NCBI RefSeq assembly: GCF_042682915.1
Contig: NZ_JBHUIW010000007.1
Location: forward strand, 107,863-171,862
Reading direction: 5' to 3'
Length of the DNA stretch: 64,000 nt
Origin: Rhodoplanes azumiensis
GTDB lineage: Bacteria > Pseudomonadota > Alphaproteobacteria > Rhizobiales > Xanthobacteraceae
The notes under the pieces were generated by a model, which was given only the letters and a program-made list of their open reading frames with translations, was not told the DNA's origin and did no database searches. The position numbers were made by a program, and so were the translations under genes. This document shows positions 42,998-51,024 of the stretch, one piece after another (position 1 is the stretch's first letter; every line of letters begins with the position of its first letter).

Positions 42998-44461
42998 CTA
43001 CGCTCCGGCCGACGGCGCCTCCGCCGTGGACGCCGGTGCCGGAGACGCCTCGTCGGCGGTGGCGGAGCGACGCACCACCGTCACGGTGCAGGGCGCTTGC
43101 GCCACCACCTGGGCCGAGACGCTGCCGAGATACCGCCGCAGCGAGGACGAGCCGCGCGCGCCCATCACGATGTGATCGACATTGTTGTTGCGGGCGTAAT
43201 CGACGATCGCGGCCGCCGGATCGGGCGATTCGAACACGTGATAGGTGATGCGATCGGCCGAGACCGGCAGCGGCCGCGCCCAGTGCTTCAGCTCGACGAG
43301 GCGCTGCAGATGCGGATTGCGGCCGTGTGCGTCCTCCATCGGGTCGAGCGCCAGCCGCGACACCTTGAGCACGTTGACGCAGGCGAGGCGCGCGTCCGGC
43401 ACGGTGGCGAGGACGCGACGCAACGCCGCGGCGATAGCGTCGCCGAGATCGTCGCCGGACGAGAGGTCGACGGCCGCCATCACGATCGGCGAGCGGTCGA
43501 TGACGCCGGCGATGCTGCGCATGCGCAAGGGTGGCGCGTTGCGCACCTTCAGCCAGCGCGACAGCACGGTCAGCATCCCGTCGCGGTCGCGCCGCACCGC
43601 CCGCTCGGTCAAGGGCACGCCGTCGGGATGCTGCAGGTCGAAGCGCAGCTGCGCCGCCGACGAGTAGCGATCGTCGCGGTCGATCTCCAGGCAGCGCAGG
43701 ATGATCTCCTGCAGCCAGGGCGGCACCAGCGCGTTCCAGCGCGCCGGCGGGAACGGGTCGCGCCACAGCCTGCGGCGCCACTCCGACTCGCGCTCGGGCT
43801 CTCCGAACGGGCGCTCGCCGGTCGCCAGGAAGTACAGCGTGACGCCGAGGGCGAAGATGTCGCTCCTCGGATCGCCGCGGAAGCGGCGCACCTGCTCGGG
43901 CGCCACATAGGCGCCGGTGCCGACCGGCTCGTCGAACTCCTCGGCGATCAGGTCGGGAAGCTGGTCGTGGCGCGACAGGCCGAAGTCGATCAGCACGGCC
44001 GAGCCGTCGTCGCGCAGGATGATGTTGGAGGGCTTGAGGTCGAGATGGGTGACGTGCTGGCGGTGGATGCTGTGCAGCGCCTCGGCGATCGCGGCGCCGA
44101 TCTTCGCCACCTCGGCGGCCGGCAGCGGCGTGTCGGCCAGCATGGTCTTGAGCGAACGCCCGGCGACGAACTCCATCACGATGTAGGGCCGCTCGAAGTC
44201 ACCGGCGGCGACGAAGCGCGGCACGTGCGGCCCGGAGAGCCGCGACAGGATCATCTGCTCCTGCTCGAAGCCGACGATGGTGAGCGGATCCTCGCCGCGC
44301 CGCAGCAGCGGGATCTTCATGATCAGCGGCGTCGCCTCGCCGTCGCGCGACACCCGCCAGAAGTCCGCCATGCCGCCCGGCTCGAGCTGCTGCTCCAGCT
44401 TGAATCCGTCGACCACCTGCCCCGGCGCCAGCGACCGCACGTTGATCACGCCCCGCTCCAT
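42998..44461 (-). CDS. Ser/Thr protein kinase fused to universal stress protein domain
   Basis: This 487-residue protein has a Hanks-type kinase domain (about 18-300): glycine loop LEPGGMADFWRV, K49 in LIMKIP, catalytic loop HLDLKPSN (139-146, D141 and N146) and DFGLS (159-163). HRD is replaced by HLD, which is common in bacterial kinases. The C-terminal part (about 328-470) is a UspA fold with the nucleotide loop GARGSSSLRRYLGSVSAQV ahead of PCTVTVV. No membrane segment is seen, so it is a cytosolic kinase. Fusions of these two domains are known in Alphaproteobacteria. It lies 178 bases after a metallophosphoesterase gene, with a type A palindrome between them. Substrates are unknown. Confidence 0.9.
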   Translation of the reverse strand: MERGVINVRSLAPGQVVDGFKLEQQLEPGGMADFWRVSRDGEATPLIMKIPLLRRGEDPLTIVGFEQEQMILSRLSGPHVPRFVAAGDFERPYIVMEFVAGRSLKTMLADTPLPAAEVAKIGAAIAEALHSIHRQHVTHLDLKPSNIILRDDGSAVLIDFGLSRHDQLPDLIAEEFDEPVGTGAYVAPEQVRRFRGDPRSDIFALGVTLYFLATGERPFGEPERESEWRRRLWRDPFPPARWNALVPPWLQEIILRCLEIDRDDRYSSAAQLRFDLQHPDGVPLTERAVRRDRDGMLTVLSRWLKVRNAPPLRMRSIAGVIDRSPIVMAAVDLSSGDDLGDAIAAALRRVLATVPDARLACVNVLKVSRLALDPMEDAHGRNPHLQRLVELKHWARPLPVSADRITYHVFESPDPAAAIVDYARNNNVDHIVMGARGSSSLRRYLGSVSAQVVAQAPCTVTVVRRSATADEASPAPASTAEAPSAGA

Positions 44462-44499
44462 TGCAGGCGTCGAACCGACATGCAGGCTTCCGCGCGCCG

Positions 44500-44621
44500 T
44501 CGTCCCGGGGCGGCCCGGCGGGCCGAGCCCGGAACCCGTAACCCCGGTCCATCGTGAGCCGCCGACGCAGGGCGTATGGATTCCGGGCTCGCGGACCTGC
44601 GGTCCGCGCCCCGCAATGACC
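44500..44621. repeat. Intergenic palindromic repeat, type A copy 3
   Basis: The element begins TCGTCCCGGGGCGG and ends CGCCCCGCAATGACC, with inner inverted GGGCCGAGCCCGGAA and TTCCGGGCTCGC arms. It lies between the metallophosphoesterase and the kinase genes. Confidence 0.6.
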
Positions 44622-44639
44622 GATCGAGCACCACCACTC

Positions 44640-45380
44640 TCAGTACCCCTCGTAGAGCCGATAGGCGAGGCCGACGGGCAGGCCGGCCTCGATGATCTTC
44701 CGCGCCGCGCTGTCGATGTCGTAGGGCACCCGGACATAGGTGAGGACGTCGGTCGCGTCGTCCAGGATGGCGTAGCAGGCGGCCGGGTTGCGGTCGCGCG
44801 GCTGGCCGACCGAGCCGATCACGGCGAGCCAGCGCCGGCGCTGGGTGAGCGGGATCTCGACCCGGTCGACGGGATCGAAGCTCGCGAACTTCCCCGTCAC
44901 CGACATGTGGAACAGGCTCGGCACATGGGTGTGGCCGCAGAAGGTGACGTGCGCCCGCGTGGCGACCAGCGCCCGCGACGCCGAGTAGAGATCGGTGACG
45001 TAGCCCCAGCCGGCCGGATCGGCCGGGTCGGCGTGGACGTATTGGATCGTCCCCTTCTCGACGACCAGCGGCAGCCGCGCGAGGAAGTCGCGATGCGCAT
45101 CGCTCAGCACGGTGCGGGTCCAGGCGATCGCCGCCGCCGCGTCGTCGTTCATGTCGGCGCGGGCGCCGGCCGCCGCGGCGTCGTGGTTGCCGAGCACCGC
45201 GACGGCGCCGTCGGCGACGTAGCGCATCGCGGTGTCGAGCACGAAGACGGGGTCCGCCCCGTAGCCGACGAAGTCGCCGAGGAACACGTAGGCGTCGACG
45301 CCGGCGCGCTCGGCGTGCTCGAGGCAGGCCTCCAGGGCTTCGCGATTGCCGTGGATGTCACTGATCAGGGCCGTGCGCAT
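44640..45380 (-). CDS. Metallophosphoesterase (YfcE/ApaH-like calcineurin fold)
   Basis: This 246-residue phosphoesterase carries the dimetal motifs SDIHGN (D8, H10), GDFVGYG, GNHD (about 64-67), HADP and GHTH (about 155). It belongs to the small protein-like metallophosphatases whose substrates vary (phosphoproteins, nucleotides, phosphodiesters). Its position immediately upstream of the Ser/Thr kinase on the same strand makes a phosphatase partner conceivable, though this is inference. It is divergent from mraZ, and their shared 240-base gap carries the MraZ operator. Confidence 0.87.
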   Translation of the reverse strand: MRTALISDIHGNREALEACLEHAERAGVDAYVFLGDFVGYGADPVFVLDTAMRYVADGAVAVLGNHDAAAAGARADMNDDAAAAIAWTRTVLSDAHRDFLARLPLVVEKGTIQYVHADPADPAGWGYVTDLYSASRALVATRAHVTFCGHTHVPSLFHMSVTGKFASFDPVDRVEIPLTQRRRWLAVIGSVGQPRDRNPAACYAILDDATDVLTYVRVPYDIDSAARKIIEAGLPVGLAYRLYEGY

Positions 45381-45491
45381 GATCGTGTCCCCGCCCCCCG
45401 ACTGCCGGCAACGTTTCCTTAAGTTTAACCGCTGCTAATCGACGTGTCGCGCGCCGTCGTGAGCCCGCGGCGCACGCTGGATTCCATTGAC

Positions 45492-45526
45492 GCCCATGCC
45501 ATCCCATGGTATCCCAACATTACCCA
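45492..45526 (-). promoter_or_regulatory. MraZ operator: four TGGGN boxes at 10-bp spacing
   Basis: On the minus strand, TGGGT, TGGGA, TGGGA and TGGGC occur at exact 10-bp intervals (plus-strand positions 45522-45526, 45512-45516, 45502-45506, 45492-45496), with a degenerate fifth, TGGAA, at 45482-45486. This is the known DNA target of MraZ, direct repeats of TGGGN separated by five bases. It lies 95-130 bases upstream of the mraZ start and is the probable autoregulatory site of the proximal dcw operon. Confidence 0.85.
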
Positions 45527-45620
45527 GCGTTCATGTTTCTGTCCGCCCCGGCCGGCCCGCTCGGCCTGTGGTGGACCGTGTGTTCGGCCAGCGTCAGGCC
45601 GGCGTGGAGTCCGCATCCGA

Positions 45621-46097
45621 ATGGACCGCTTCGTCGGACAGGTCACGGCGCGGCTCGATGCGAAAGGGCGGGTGTCGATCCCGGCCCCCTTCCGGGCGGT
45701 GCTGGCCCGCGACGGCTTCGAGGGGCTGTACTGCTATCCGAGCCTCGACCGGCCGGCCGTCGACGCGGGGGGCAACGCCCTGCTCGGCGAGATCGAGCAG
45801 CTGATCGAACGGTTTCCGCCCTATTCGGAGGCGCGGGAGGAGTTCCTGGTCGCGCTCTACGGGACGAGCGAGACCCTGCGGGTGGACGGCGAGGGCCGGG
45901 TGGTGCTGACCGAGATGATCAAGGTTCACGCCGGGATCGGCGACACGGTCGGCTTCGTCGGGCTCGGTCACAAGTTTCAGATCTGGGAACCCGAAGCCTT
46001 CCGGGCGCATCTAGCAAAGGCCACTGCGACGGTGCGCGAGACGACGAGGCGGCTGGGTTCCGAGCGCGGGGCGCCTGGCGCCGGAGCACGGGAATGA
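45621..46097 (+). CDS. mraZ: Transcriptional regulator MraZ
   Basis: This AbrB/SpoVT-type DNA-binding regulator controls the dcw operon. The 158-residue protein has two tandem domains: residues 5-50 (GQVTARLDAKGRVSIPAPFR) and 80-125 (VDGEGRVVLTEMIKVHAG), each with the DxKGRV-like motif. It is the first gene of the plus-strand dcw half. The operator of four TGGGN boxes is just upstream. The ATG at 45621 was chosen because it gives the conserved start MDRFVGQ; upstream frames are not conserved. The next gene overlaps it by four bases. Confidence 0.95.
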   Translation: MDRFVGQVTARLDAKGRVSIPAPFRAVLARDGFEGLYCYPSLDRPAVDAGGNALLGEIEQLIERFPPYSEAREEFLVALYGTSETLRVDGEGRVVLTEMIKVHAGIGDTVGFVGLGHKFQIWEPEAFRAHLAKATATVRETTRRLGSERGAPGAGARE

Positions 46098-47134
46098 CGG
46101 CGGGCCGCGACACCCCGGGCCACGAGGCCCGCGCGGGTGTCGCTGGCGGACCGGCTCGCCACATTCCCGTGCTCGCCCGCCCCGCCCTCGACCTCCTGGC
46201 GGTCCGAACCGACGGTCTCTACATCGACGGCACGTTCGGCGCGGGCGGCTACACGCGGGCGATCCTCGACGCCGCGCCGGACGCGCGCGTGATCGCGCTC
46301 GACCGCGACCGCACCGCCGTCACGGCCGGATACGGCCTCGTCGAGGCGGCCGGCGGCCGGCTGACATTGATCGAATCCTGCTTCTCGGATCTGGGCGACG
46401 TCACGCCACCCGGCACGGTGGCGGGCGTCGTCCTCGACATCGGCGTCTCGTCGATGCAGATCGACGATCCGGGGCGCGGCTTCTCGTTCCGCTTCGACGG
46501 CCCGCTCGACATGCGCATGGGCCAGGACGGACCGTCGGCGGCCGACCTCGTCGCCCACGCCTGCGAGCGCGACCTCGCCGACGTCATCTTCCAGCTCGGC
46601 GAGGAGCGCCATTCGCGCGCCGTCGCCCGCGCCATCGTCAAGGCGCGTGCCGAGGCGCCGATCGTGACGACGGCGCGGCTCGCCGAGATCGTCGCCCGGG
46701 TGGTCCGTCACAAGCCCGGCGACATCCATCCGGCGACCCGAACGTTCCAGGCGCTGCGCATGATGGTCAACGACGAGCTCGGCGAGCTGGCGCGTGCCCT
46801 CGTCGCCGCCGAGCGCGTGCTGGCGCCGGGCGGACGCCTCGTCGTCGTCTCCTTCCATTCGCTCGAGGACCGGCTGGTGAAGACCTTTCTGGCCGGCCGC
46901 GCCGGCGGCGCCGGGGTCTCCCGCCATCTGCCCGAGACGGTGCGGCCGGAGGCGAGCTTCACGGTGCTGACCAAGCGGCCGATCACGGCCGACGACGCCG
47001 AGCTCGCCGAGAATCCGCGCGCCCGCTCGGCCAAGCTGCGCGCCGCCGAACGCACCGCCGCGCCGGCCTGGACGAGCGCGCCGGCCGGCCTGCCGCCGCT
47101 GCCGACGCTCGACGCCATGTTGCGGGGAGGCTGA
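46094..47134 (+). CDS. rsmH: 16S rRNA (cytosine1402-N4)-methyltransferase RsmH
   Basis: This SAM-dependent enzyme methylates C1402 in the ribosomal decoding site. The 346-residue product has HIPVLARPALDLL near residue 23, the SAM motif DGTFGAGGYTRAIL near 44, LDIGVSSMQIDDPGRGFSFRFDGPLDMRM near 113, and VVSFHSLEDRLVK near 253. The last is diagnostic of MraW/RsmH. It begins inside the mraZ stop (ATGA) and is followed after two bases by ftsL. No unusual feature is seen. Confidence 0.96.
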   Translation: MTAGRDTPGHEARAGVAGGPARHIPVLARPALDLLAVRTDGLYIDGTFGAGGYTRAILDAAPDARVIALDRDRTAVTAGYGLVEAAGGRLTLIESCFSDLGDVTPPGTVAGVVLDIGVSSMQIDDPGRGFSFRFDGPLDMRMGQDGPSAADLVAHACERDLADVIFQLGEERHSRAVARAIVKARAEAPIVTTARLAEIVARVVRHKPGDIHPATRTFQALRMMVNDELGELARALVAAERVLAPGGRLVVVSFHSLEDRLVKTFLAGRAGGAGVSRHLPETVRPEASFTVLTKRPITADDAELAENPRARSAKLRAAERTAAPAWTSAPAGLPPLPTLDAMLRGG

Positions 47135-47136
47135 CG

Positions 47137-47556
47137 ATGCGGATCCTCAACGTCATCGTCGCGGCCCTGCTGGTTCTCGCCGCCGCCTATGTCTACAAGA
47201 TCAAGTTCGAGGCGACCGTCGAGGCCGAGCGGGTCGCCAAGCTGCGCCACGAGATCACCCGCGAGCGCGACAAGACGGCGGCGCTGCGCGCCGAGGCCGC
47301 CAAGCTCGAGAACCCCGGCCGCATCCAGGAGCTGGCGAAGCGCCACCTCGAGCTGCAGCTGCTGGACGGCACCCAGATCGAGCCGTTCGAGCGCCTGCCG
47401 ATGCGCCCGGTCGCGCCGCCGCCGGCCGAGGGCGACCTGATCGGCGCCATGCTGGAGGCGGGCGTCCCGGCCGCTTCGGCGGCCCCCGACGCCGCGCCCG
47501 CCGCCGAGGCGACCGGCAGCCTGTCCCGGCCGGCGCCGACCGGAGCCCGGCGATGA
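47137..47556 (+). CDS. ftsL: Cell division protein FtsL
   Basis: This bitopic division protein of 139 residues has a very short cytoplasmic N-terminus (MRI), one membrane segment (about 4-20), then a coiled-coil helix (about 25-70, FEATVEAERVAKLRHEITRERD). A Pro/Ala-rich C-terminal tail follows. It forms a complex with FtsB and FtsQ. The stop overlaps the ftsI start by four bases (ATGA). The length and gene position identify it; the sequence itself is poorly conserved between species. Confidence 0.88.
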   Translation: MRILNVIVAALLVLAAAYVYKIKFEATVEAERVAKLRHEITRERDKTAALRAEAAKLENPGRIQELAKRHLELQLLDGTQIEPFERLPMRPVAPPPAEGDLIGAMLEAGVPAASAAPDAAPAAEATGSLSRPAPTGARR

Positions 47557-49511
47557 CATCCGCCCCCGCCCCCGGACCCGAGACCGGCCCCGCCGCCGGC
47601 CCCGGCGCGAGCGGCACGCTCCCGGCCGTGATGCCGGAGGCGCCGCACGTGCCCTGGCATCGCCGGCTGATCCAGAGCCTGCTCTACGACCGCAAGATCG
47701 ACCGCACCCGCAAGACGCGTGCCCGCATCGGCCTCGCCGTCGTGGTGTTCGGCGCGATCTACGCCGTCATCGCCGGGCGGCTGGTGCTCTACGCCGTGGT
47801 GCCGGCGCACGAGAGCCGGCGCGTCGTCGGCTCCGACGCGGTCGCCACGGCGCGCCCCGACATCCTCGACCGCAACGGCGAGATTCTGGCGACCGACGTG
47901 CGGGTGCCGTCGCTGTTCGCCGAGCCGAAGCGGCTGATCGACGCCGACGAGGCGGTCGAGCTCTTGACCGCCGTGATGCCGGATCTCGACACCGGCGAGC
48001 TGCGCGACCGGCTCGGCTCGAAGAAGGGTTTCGCCTGGCTGAAGCGCGAGATCTCGCCCAAGCAGCAGAAGGAGATCCATCGCCTGGGCATCCCGGGCGT
48101 CGGCTTCCTCAACGAGAACAAGCGCATCTATCCGAACGGCCGGGAGGTGTCGCATCTCATCGGCCACGTCAACATCGACAACCAGGGGATCGCCGGCCTC
48201 GAGAAGTATCTCGACAGCCGCGGCCTCGCCGACCTGCACCGCGCCGGCTTCGCGTCCGACCGCCAGCAGGAGCCGCTGCAGCTCGCCGTCGACCTGCGCG
48301 TCCAGCACGCCATGCACGACGAGCTCGGCCGAGCCCGTGAGAAGTTCAAGGCCAAGGCGGCCGCCGGCGTCGTGCTCGACGTGAACACGGGCGAGATCGT
48401 CTCGATGGTCTCGCATCCCGACTACGATCCCAACAACCCGAAGGAGGCGCTCGATCCGAACCGGATCAACCGCCTGACCACCGGCGTCTTCGAGATGGGC
48501 TCGGTGTTCAAGGCGCTGACCGTCGGGATGACGCTCGACTCCGGCAAGATGACGCTGAACTCGTCGGTCGACGCGCGCGGCGCGCTGCACTGGGGCAAGT
48601 TCAAGATCAGCGACTATCACGCCCAGAACCGCGTGCTCTCGGTGCCCGAGGTGTTCACCTACTCGTCGAACGTCGGCGCCGCCAAGATGGCACTCGCCGT
48701 CGGTGTCGAGGGCCACAAGCAGTATCTGCGCAAGATCGGCCAGCTCGACCGGCTGCGCACCGAGCTCCCGGAGAGCGCCGAGCCGATCGTGCCGAAGCGC
48801 TGGGGCGAATTGAACACCATCACGATCTCGTTCGGCCACGGCCTCTCGGTCGCGCCCCTGCAGGCGCTGATGGGCGTCGCGGCGCTGATGAACGGCGGCT
48901 ATCTGATCCAGCCGACCTTCCTCAAGCGCAGCCCGGAGGAAGCCCGCGCGGTCGCCAAGCGGGTGGTCAAGCCCGAGACCTCGGTCGCCATGCGCTATCT
49001 GATGCGGCTCAACTCGGAGAAGGGCTCGGGCAAGACCGCCGAGGTGAAGGGCTACTATGTCGGCGGCAAGACCGGCACGGCCGAGAAGGTGGTCGGCGGC
49101 CGCTACTCCAAGACCAAGCTGCTGACCGACTTCGTCGCCGTGCTGCCGGCCGACAAGCCGCGCTACGTCGTGCTGATCATGCTCGACGAGCCGCAGCCGA
49201 CGCCGGAGACGCACGGCTTCGCCACGGCCGGCTGGAACGCCGCGCCGACCGCCGGCAAGGTGATCGCCCGCATCGCCCCGCTGCTCGGCCTCGAGCCGCG
49301 CTTCGACCTGCCGCCCGCCGACCAGCTCATCCTCGGCCGCGGCACGGGCCGCAGCGCCGCCGACGTCACGTCATCGACGACGAGGCGCGAGGCGAAGGCC
49401 ACGGGCGCCGGCGCCGGCGCCGGCACGACGATGCCGGCCGGCGGGGCCGGCGCGGCCGCGAAGCCCCCGGCGCTGCGCCCGCCCGCCTCGGTACCGACGA
49501 CGGGACGGTGA
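47553..49511 (+). CDS. ftsI: Septal peptidoglycan transpeptidase FtsI (PBP3)
   Basis: This class B penicillin-binding protein cross-links septal peptidoglycan and partners with FtsW. The 652-residue protein has a Pro-rich cytoplasmic tail (1-55), one membrane segment (about 58-80), and a dimerisation domain. Its transpeptidase domain has S317-x-x-K320 (GSVFKAL), S371-x-N373 (YSSNVG) and K506TGT (GGKTGTAEK). A 60-residue low-complexity C-terminal tail (Thr/Ala/Gly/Pro-rich) follows. In this genome ftsI ends the first segment of the dcw operon, and murE does not follow directly. Confidence 0.95.
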   Translation: MTSAPAPGPETGPAAGPGASGTLPAVMPEAPHVPWHRRLIQSLLYDRKIDRTRKTRARIGLAVVVFGAIYAVIAGRLVLYAVVPAHESRRVVGSDAVATARPDILDRNGEILATDVRVPSLFAEPKRLIDADEAVELLTAVMPDLDTGELRDRLGSKKGFAWLKREISPKQQKEIHRLGIPGVGFLNENKRIYPNGREVSHLIGHVNIDNQGIAGLEKYLDSRGLADLHRAGFASDRQQEPLQLAVDLRVQHAMHDELGRAREKFKAKAAAGVVLDVNTGEIVSMVSHPDYDPNNPKEALDPNRINRLTTGVFEMGSVFKALTVGMTLDSGKMTLNSSVDARGALHWGKFKISDYHAQNRVLSVPEVFTYSSNVGAAKMALAVGVEGHKQYLRKIGQLDRLRTELPESAEPIVPKRWGELNTITISFGHGLSVAPLQALMGVAALMNGGYLIQPTFLKRSPEEARAVAKRVVKPETSVAMRYLMRLNSEKGSGKTAEVKGYYVGGKTGTAEKVVGGRYSKTKLLTDFVAVLPADKPRYVVLIMLDEPQPTPETHGFATAGWNAAPTAGKVIARIAPLLGLEPRFDLPPADQLILGRGTGRSAADVTSSTTRREAKATGAGAGAGTTMPAGGAGAAAKPPALRPPASVPTTGR

Positions 49512-49540
49512 AGAACCTTCAGCCCCGAACCAACGACGCC

Positions 49541-49663
49541 GTCATCCCGGGGCGCGAACCAACGGTTCGCGAGCCCGGGATCCATAACCCCGGTGTCGGT
49601 GGTTCACGAGAGACAGGGCATATGGATCCCGGGCACGGCGCCATGCGCCGTCCCGGGACGACC
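49541..49663. repeat. Intergenic palindromic repeat, type A copy 4
   Basis: Ends GTCATCCCGGGGCGCG and CGCCGTCCCGGGACGAC are near-inverted, with nested GGGATCCATAACCCC and GGATCCCGGGC arms. It lies between ftsI (plus) and the minus-strand gene ending at 49690, where it may terminate both. Confidence 0.65.
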
Positions 49664-49689
49664 GCGTCAACACGCGATCCCGCCGCCCC

Positions 49690-50163
49690 TCACCGGCCCT
49701 TGCGGTTGCGGCGGTCCCAGTAGGCGGCGCACTTTTTCAGGAAGGCCATCGCCTTGGCGCCGTTGCCGACGGCGATCGTGATCGTCTCGGGCGGCTTGTC
49801 GGCCGCCGTGATGGCGATCGTCATCCGCTTGGCTTTCGAGAGCACGGGCGTCACGGTGCCGAGCGTGCCGAGCCGGTGCGCGTAGAGGCCGGTGGCGCCG
49901 TTCGGCGGCGTGGTGTCGATCGGCGCTCCGCCGTCGAAGGAGACCTTGTAGGTCTCCGCGTCGGAGTCGGTGCCGCGCTGGACGTCGATCTCGACGACCC
50001 CCTCGTCGATGGCGAGGACCACCCGGCCGCCGTCGATGTCCTTGGTGACCAGGCAGCGGCGGAGATCTTCGCTCCAATCGTCGGCCGGCGCGCCGAACCC
50101 GGCGGACATCGCCGCGAGCGAAAAGGCGACGGTCATCGACAGCGTGACGAGAGACGCGCGCAT
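49690..50163 (-). CDS. Secreted hypothetical protein
   Basis: This 157-residue product has a signal peptide (about 1-24, ending GFGAPADD) and a beta-rich mature part with repeated V/I alternation (GGRVVLAIDEGVVEIDVQRG) and a single Cys near the N-terminus and one near the C-terminus (KKCAAYWDR). I do not recognise it. It is one of two minus-strand genes breaking the dcw operon between ftsI and murE. Confidence 0.7.
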   Translation of the reverse strand: MRASLVTLSMTVAFSLAAMSAGFGAPADDWSEDLRRCLVTKDIDGGRVVLAIDEGVVEIDVQRGTDSDAETYKVSFDGGAPIDTTPPNGATGLYAHRLGTLGTVTPVLSKAKRMTIAITAADKPPETITIAVGNGAKAMAFLKKCAAYWDRRNRKGR

Positions 50164-50197
50164 CCGAGGTTCTCCGGGCCGGTTCCCGAGCCTGAAC

Positions 50198-50317
50198 CGT
50201 AGCCCGGGTTTCGCCGCAGGCGAACCCCGGGATCCACCGGCACGGCACCATCGAAAGCCCCGGCCTTCGCTTCCGCGCGGTCCGGGCTGCGAACGTCCGC
50301 TCGGCCCGGGCTACGGC
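50198..50317. repeat. Intergenic element, type E, with 12-bp inverted ends
   Basis: CCGTAGCCCGGG-type ends are inverted (CGTAGCCCGGG at 50197-50207, CCCGGGCTACGG at about 50305-50316), with further arms GTTTCGCCGC/GCGAACCCCGG inside. It lies between the two minus-strand genes. Its 120-base size and TIR-like ends resemble a miniature element, but no target duplication is evident. Confidence 0.5.
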
Positions 50318-50324
50318 CCCACGC

Positions 50325-50717
50325 TCACAGCCCCAGCGGCCGGACCAGCGGGCACGCCGTGCTGGGATACTCGCAGATGCCGTCCTGGTCGCCGTTGCAG
50401 GGCGGGTCGTAACGGCCGAGCAGATCCTGGGCGATCGCCTGGCGGCGCGCCGGGTTGCCCTCCAGGCGCACGAACAGGCTGTTGGCGCCGATGCGCTCGA
50501 AGCACGCCGTGCGGCAGTGGGTCAGCGGGCTGTCGGCCAGGTCGCGGGTCTCGCCGACATAGACGTTCCTATAGGTGTAGCCGTCGTGCACCGGATAGCG
50601 GATCGCCACCACGTAGACGGCGCCGGCGGACTTGAACTCGGTGTCGCGGTCGTAGGCGAGGAACTCGTAAGCCTCACCGGACTGCCCCGTGAATGTCGCG
50701 GCTGCGAGCGAAGCCAT
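50325..50717 (-). CDS. GIY-YIG-like small protein
   Basis: This 130-residue protein has a pattern like the GIY-YIG nuclease fold: AVYVVAIRYP near residue 34, NVYVGETRDLADSPLTHCR with the second YIG-like strand near 50-60, then a conserved-looking glutamate (RLEGNPARRQ). It ends in a Cys-rich segment (PPCNGDQDGICEYP). I have not confirmed the catalytic Arg/Glu/Tyr set, so activity is doubtful. The ATG at 50717 was chosen because GGGGGTGG precedes it. It interrupts the dcw operon upstream of murE. Confidence 0.55.
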   Translation of the reverse strand: MASLAAATFTGQSGEAYEFLAYDRDTEFKSAGAVYVVAIRYPVHDGYTYRNVYVGETRDLADSPLTHCRTACFERIGANSLFVRLEGNPARRQAIAQDLLGRYDPPCNGDQDGICEYPSTACPLVRPLGL

Positions 50718-51024
50718 GGCCACCCCCAATGGATCGAATCGATCGAAGGCCGTCATGGGTCCGGCCGACGAGACGCCGGGCGCGGGGCCGTCGATCCCCG
50801 GGAGAACTCTACCAAAAGGCGAGCCTGATGGCGAACTAGGCAATTCCGCGCACCGCTCATTATTTAGGCTCAAGGGCTTGGCGGCGATTGCTGATGCTGC
50901 GTCGCAACATCCGGTCCGCGCCGCTCGCTTCCCACCGTTAACGAACATGCTAAACCGGAGCCGCCGGAGCGATCGCTCCGACAGGCCGTGCGACGAACGC
51001 CGGCCGGAGCATGGCGGGGCGGAC
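50718..51024. other. Leader of murE
   Basis: This 307-base gap separates the divergent GIY-YIG-like gene and murE. It is AT-richer around 50830-50900. I see no certain -35/-10 pair, riboswitch or coding frame, but a promoter for murE must lie here, because the upstream genes face the other way. Confidence 0.5.
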
